Source: Novosphingopyxis sp038234155 (GTDB lineage: Bacteria > Pseudomonadota > Alphaproteobacteria > Sphingomonadales > Sphingomonadaceae). From it: a DNA stretch of 24,177 bases. Shown piece after piece: positions 21,341 to 24,177 of this stretch. Made by a program: the position numbers and the translations under genes. Below the pieces are notes generated by a model. The model was not told where the DNA came from and made no database searches. It saw nothing but the letters and a program-made list of their open reading frames with translations. The stretch's first letter is position 1, and the number at the start of each line of letters is the position of its first letter. The stretch is taken from assembly GCA_038234155.1 (NCBI GenBank), contig JBBSUT010000021.1, positions 1-24,177 on the forward strand, given 5' to 3'.

Positions 21341-22867
21341 ATGACCGAACGTCACCCAATCCGATCGCTCGTCATCGTCGGCGGCGGCACGGCCGGCTGG
21401 TGGGCCGCCGCCGCCGCCGCGCGCTTCCTAACCGACGGGCAGCGCCGCATCACCTTGATCGAGTCCGAAGCCATCGGCACCGTGGGCGTGGGCGAGGCGA
21501 CGATCCCGCCCCTGCGCGATTTCAATCGCCTGCTGGGCATCGACGAGGCCGAGTTCCTGCGCGAGACCGGTGCCACGATGAAGCTGGGCATCGAGTTTGT
21601 GAACTGGGGCCGCCTGGGCGACCGCTACTTCCACAGCTTTGGCAAGCCCGGCGCCGATTTCGAGGGCGTGGCCTTCCATCAATTCTACGGCAAATATGCC
21701 GCGCGCGGGGACATCGGCGCGATCACCGATTATTGCCTGGGGTCGCAAGCGGCGCAGCGCGGACGGTTCGCGGCACCGTCCGGCGATCCGCGCACGCCGA
21801 TTGGCAGTTTGTCCTACGCCTATCATTTCGATGCTGGCCGCTACGCCGCGTTCCTGCGCCGCCGGGCCGAGGCGGGGGGCGTGACGCGGATCGAGGGGCG
21901 CATAGCCGATGTCGGCAAGGACGAGAGCGGCGACATCCGCACGCTGACGCTGGAGGACGGCCGCAGCGTTGAGGGTGAGTTCTTCATCGATTGCTCGGGC
22001 TTTCGCAGCCTTCTGCTGGGCCAAGCGATGGACGTGCCCTATCAGGACTGGTCTGAGTGGCTGCCGTGCGACCGAGCGATGGCGGTGCCCAGCCGCCGGG
22101 CCGATCCGCTACCCTCCATGACGCGGGCCACCGCGCTGGACGCGGGCTGGCAATGGCGTATTCCGCTGCAGCACCGCACCGGCAATGGCCTGGTGTATTG
22201 CAGTGAACACTTGTCTGACGATGCGGCGCGGGCGGCGCTGCTGGCCGCACTGGAGGAACCGGCCGAAGGCGATCCGCGCACCATCCGCTTCACTGCCGGC
22301 ATGCGCACGCGCCAGTGGGAGGGCAATGTGGTGGCGCTGGGGCTGGCGGCGGGATTCGTCGAACCGTTGGAATCCACCTCGATTCACCTGATCCAAACGG
22401 CGATATCGAAACTGTTCTGGCTTTTTCCGGATCGCGACATCGCCGAGATCGAGCGGATCGAATTCAACCGGCTGATGGCCGAGGCCTATGAATATGTCCG
22501 CGACTTCATCATCCTGCACTACAAAGCCACGGAGCGCGGCGACGCCCCCTTCTGGCGGCAGATGCGCGACATGGACGTGCCGGACAGCCTGAAGCACAAG
22601 ATCGCGCTATTCCGGGAAAAAGGCCGGGTGAAGCGGTACGATCACGACCTGTTCGCGCTGCCCAGTTGGGTGATGGTGATGCTGGGCCAGCATATCGTGC
22701 CGCAAGGCTATGACGCGCTGGTGGATGCGATGGACGAAGGGCGCGTCGAGGCCGCGATGCAGCAGATGCGCGCCGGTGTGGCGCAGGCGGCAGAACGGCT
22801 GCCGTCCCATGCCGATTACTTGGTCCATGCGATGGCTCAGCGCGCACCGAACGCCCGGGCAAGATAG
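21341..22867 (+). CDS. Tryptophan-halogenase-family flavoprotein
   Basis: A 508-aa flavin-dependent halogenase-family protein, which would use FADH2, O2 and halide to form a halogenating species. The FAD-binding GGGTAGWWAA motif is at 14-23 and GVGEATIP at 49-56. The catalytic lysine equivalent to PrnA K79 is K81 (ATMKLGIEF). The family WxWxIP motif is present as GWQWRIPL (269-276), and the catalytic glutamate is E344 in VEPLEST. All key residues are kept, so it should be active. Relatives next to glycan-use and TonB-receptor genes in Caulobacter and sphingomonads have unknown natural substrates; one of this branch (BrvH) brominates indole in vitro. GGAG lies before the ATG. It overlaps the convergent cupin gene by 31 bp at the 3' ends. 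Confidence 0.93.
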   Translation: MTERHPIRSLVIVGGGTAGWWAAAAAARFLTDGQRRITLIESEAIGTVGVGEATIPPLRDFNRLLGIDEAEFLRETGATMKLGIEFVNWGRLGDRYFHSFGKPGADFEGVAFHQFYGKYAARGDIGAITDYCLGSQAAQRGRFAAPSGDPRTPIGSLSYAYHFDAGRYAAFLRRRAEAGGVTRIEGRIADVGKDESGDIRTLTLEDGRSVEGEFFIDCSGFRSLLLGQAMDVPYQDWSEWLPCDRAMAVPSRRADPLPSMTRATALDAGWQWRIPLQHRTGNGLVYCSEHLSDDAARAALLAALEEPAEGDPRTIRFTAGMRTRQWEGNVVALGLAAGFVEPLESTSIHLIQTAISKLFWLFPDRDIAEIERIEFNRLMAEAYEYVRDFIILHYKATERGDAPFWRQMRDMDVPDSLKHKIALFREKGRVKRYDHDLFALPSWVMVMLGQHIVPQGYDALVDAMDEGRVEAAMQQMRAGVAQAAERLPSHADYLVHAMAQRAPNARAR

Positions 22868-23844
22868 CCGCGGATCATCTCGATCCGGCCCGGCGCAGGC
22901 GGGCCCTGCACGCCGCGGAAATGGCCCGGTAGATGCGCGGTCGTTGCCGCGGCATCGTCGGTGAAGACGAAATGATCGAACCAGTGCCGCCACGCGGCTC
23001 GCTGCGGCGCGGGCAGATCGCGGATTTCCGCCAACGCGCTCAGGAACGCGATGAAGGGCCGCTTGTCCTCGTTCGCATCAAACCAGTAATTCACCAGGAC
23101 GTTGACCTCGTCCAGCGCGGCCACCTGATGCCACCAGAAGGTGGGGATGTAGATCGCGTCTCCCGGTGCCAGCTCGGCCGTCTGCGCCATTGCCGCCGCC
23201 TTGGGAAACGCCGGATAAAGCGCTAGATCGGGATCGTCGATATCGACCATACTGACCGGCTGGCCCGCGGGAGTATTCTCCAGCGGCCCCACATAGAGAT
23301 TCGGCGTCGCCTCGGGCGGGAAGAGCGTGAAGCGGCGGCGGCCGAGCGCGACGACCGCGATATTGTCCGACATATCGTAATGCGGCGCGATGGTCGCCCG
23401 GCCGCCCAACCACAGACGCGACGCCGCGCCTGGACGCTCCATCGCCAGCGGCAGCGGATTGGCGGCATCGAAGCCCGGCAGATGCCTGGCCGTCTCGGTC
23501 GCCCCGGCATAGATACCCGGCGGATCGGCGCTGCCGCGCAGGTCCAGCAATTGCCGCCCGACCTGCGTAATCGTGCCTGCCTGCCGCGCGAAATTGAACC
23601 CGCGACGATCCGCGCGATAGAAAAAGCGTCCCCGTTCCGACGGCGGGGCGATCATCACCTCCGCAGGTTGCCCGCCATCGAAGCGGGCAACATGCGCGAT
23701 GGCTTCCTCCACGCCGACGCGCGCGGCGGCGACCAGTGGCCAATCCGCCGCGAGCCCGCGCAGGACGACGGGGCGGTACGCGGGCACGATCTCACCGGCG
23801 AACCGCGCCGCATCGACGCCTTCTAATTCATCAACCGCTCTCAT
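22837..23844 (-). CDS. Cupin-like (JmjC-type) Fe(II)/2-oxoglutarate dioxygenase family protein
   Basis: A 335-aa protein of the cupin_8/JmjC-like family. The iron triad is visible as H155 and D157 in APHYDMSDN and H239 in PTFWWHQVAAL. The usual GRRRFTLFPPE strand follows the HxD motif (168-178), and the N-terminus has the family's YRPVVLRGLAADWP segment (23-36). No signal peptide is present, so it is cytoplasmic. Family members hydroxylate protein or small-molecule targets, and here the target is unknown. It is a frequent neighbour of tryptophan-halogenase-family genes in TonB-linked glycan clusters, which suggests a shared pathway. Transcribed leftward after the GH3 gene with only nine bases between, so probably in one operon with it. 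Confidence 0.9.
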   Translation of the reverse strand: MRAVDELEGVDAARFAGEIVPAYRPVVLRGLAADWPLVAAARVGVEEAIAHVARFDGGQPAEVMIAPPSERGRFFYRADRRGFNFARQAGTITQVGRQLLDLRGSADPPGIYAGATETARHLPGFDAANPLPLAMERPGAASRLWLGGRATIAPHYDMSDNIAVVALGRRRFTLFPPEATPNLYVGPLENTPAGQPVSMVDIDDPDLALYPAFPKAAAMAQTAELAPGDAIYIPTFWWHQVAALDEVNVLVNYWFDANEDKRPFIAFLSALAEIRDLPAPQRAAWRHWFDHFVFTDDAAATTAHLPGHFRGVQGPPAPGRIEMIRGYLARAFGAR

Positions 23845-23853
23845 AGCCGCCGA

Positions 23854-24177
23854 TCATGCCGGGCAGGACAGCACCTTGTCCACAACGGTGTCGAGCGCCA
23901 CGCGCGACAGGTTGACCGTGGCAGGCCCGGTCATGCGCAGTGCGAACGGAGTCGAAATCCTCTGCATCGCTGTGCCCTTGGCAGCGAAGCATTTCAAGGG
24001 GACGCCGTAACGCGTCCACTCGGCGCCCGCGATCAGTCCGCTGAGCGGCACCGATGCGCCGCAATTGGCCCCCACGCACAGCATCGACAAGGTAAAGGGC
24101 GTACGCGGTGCGCGGTCCACCTTCATGTCGAAGGTCAGCATCAGATCGGCATTGTTCTCCCGCTCGATATCGATCGG
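23854..24177 (-). CDS. GH3 beta-glucosidase (ExoP-type), C-terminal end; partial
   Basis: The frame is open from the right edge of the window to a stop at 23854, so this is the last 107 residues of a longer gene. The sequence IERENNADLMLTFDMKVDRA then PRTPFTL, GANCGASVPLSGL, WTRYGVPLKCFAAKG and ISTPFALRMTGPATVNLSRV matches the galactose-binding-like C-terminal domain of ExoP-type GH3 glucosidases, where the two close cysteines and the VPLKCF strand are conserved. An internal ATG at 24139-24141 is not the start. The enzyme would finish breakdown of oligosaccharides made by the GH5 enzyme. Confidence 0.82.
   Translation of the reverse strand, partial: PIDIERENNADLMLTFDMKVDRAPRTPFTLSMLCVGANCGASVPLSGLIAGAEWTRYGVPLKCFAAKGTAMQRISTPFALRMTGPATVNLSRVALDTVVDKVLSCPA

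Overview
The window looks like a piece of a high-G+C alphaproteobacterial genome, most likely a sphingomonad (Sphingomonas, Sphingobium or Novosphingobium type). This rests on the gene families and their grouping: a DUF885 lipoprotein, a CusCBA operon with a small Cys/Met-rich leader gene, a soluble-type PQQ sugar dehydrogenase paired with a DUF2231 membrane protein, and a flavin-dependent halogenase/cupin pair set among glycoside hydrolases. No tRNA, rRNA or CRISPR array was seen.

Left part (1-3429). The window opens with the N-terminal codons of a probable tyrosine recombinase that runs off the left edge. Between it and the FKBP gene lies a complete transposon at 167-3421. It has perfect 21-bp terminal inverted repeats and a perfect 8-bp target duplication (GTGGCATG at 159-166 and 3422-3429). 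It encodes an IS1-family DDE transposase plus four passenger genes on the same strand: two small unknown proteins, a 181-aa unknown protein, and an XRE-HTH/ImmA-IrrE metallopeptidase fusion. Plain IS1-family elements are about 1 kb, so this 3.26-kb element is a passenger-carrying IS with its own regulatory or addiction-like module. It is the most unusual item in the window. Its G+C is visibly lower than that of the host DNA.

Middle-left part (3430-9600). This holds a secreted FKBP-type prolyl isomerase, divergent from a secreted MetX-like alpha/beta hydrolase; a 404-aa secreted protein made of two copies of one unknown domain; a doubtful small ORF coupled to it; a DUF885 lipoprotein; and a 159-aa unknown protein.

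Middle-right part (9582-17000). A leftward copper/silver efflux cluster: small Cys/Met-rich exported protein, CusC (TolC family), CusB, CusA and a short CDF transporter. CusA keeps the three methionines of the Cu(I)/Ag(I) pathway at the same residue numbers as E. coli CusA. The 3' end of cusC carries four tandem 18-bp repeats. Just upstream of the cluster is a relic of a dmeF-type CDF transporter next to an ATAG-GGGG-CTAT motif resembling CsoR/RcnR-family operators.

Right part (17010-24177). A PQQ-dependent sugar dehydrogenase lipoprotein overlaps a DUF2231 membrane protein. Divergent from them is a glycan-use cluster: GH5 glycosidase, a secreted protein with two copies of a carbohydrate-binding-like domain, a tryptophan-halogenase-family flavoprotein, a convergent cupin/JmjC-like protein, and the C-terminal end of a GH3 beta-glucosidase running off the right edge. 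A near-palindrome TGTTAGCGCTATCA sits 29 bp before the GH5 gene. It resembles the xyl-box operators of LacI-type regulators and suggests sugar-responsive control.
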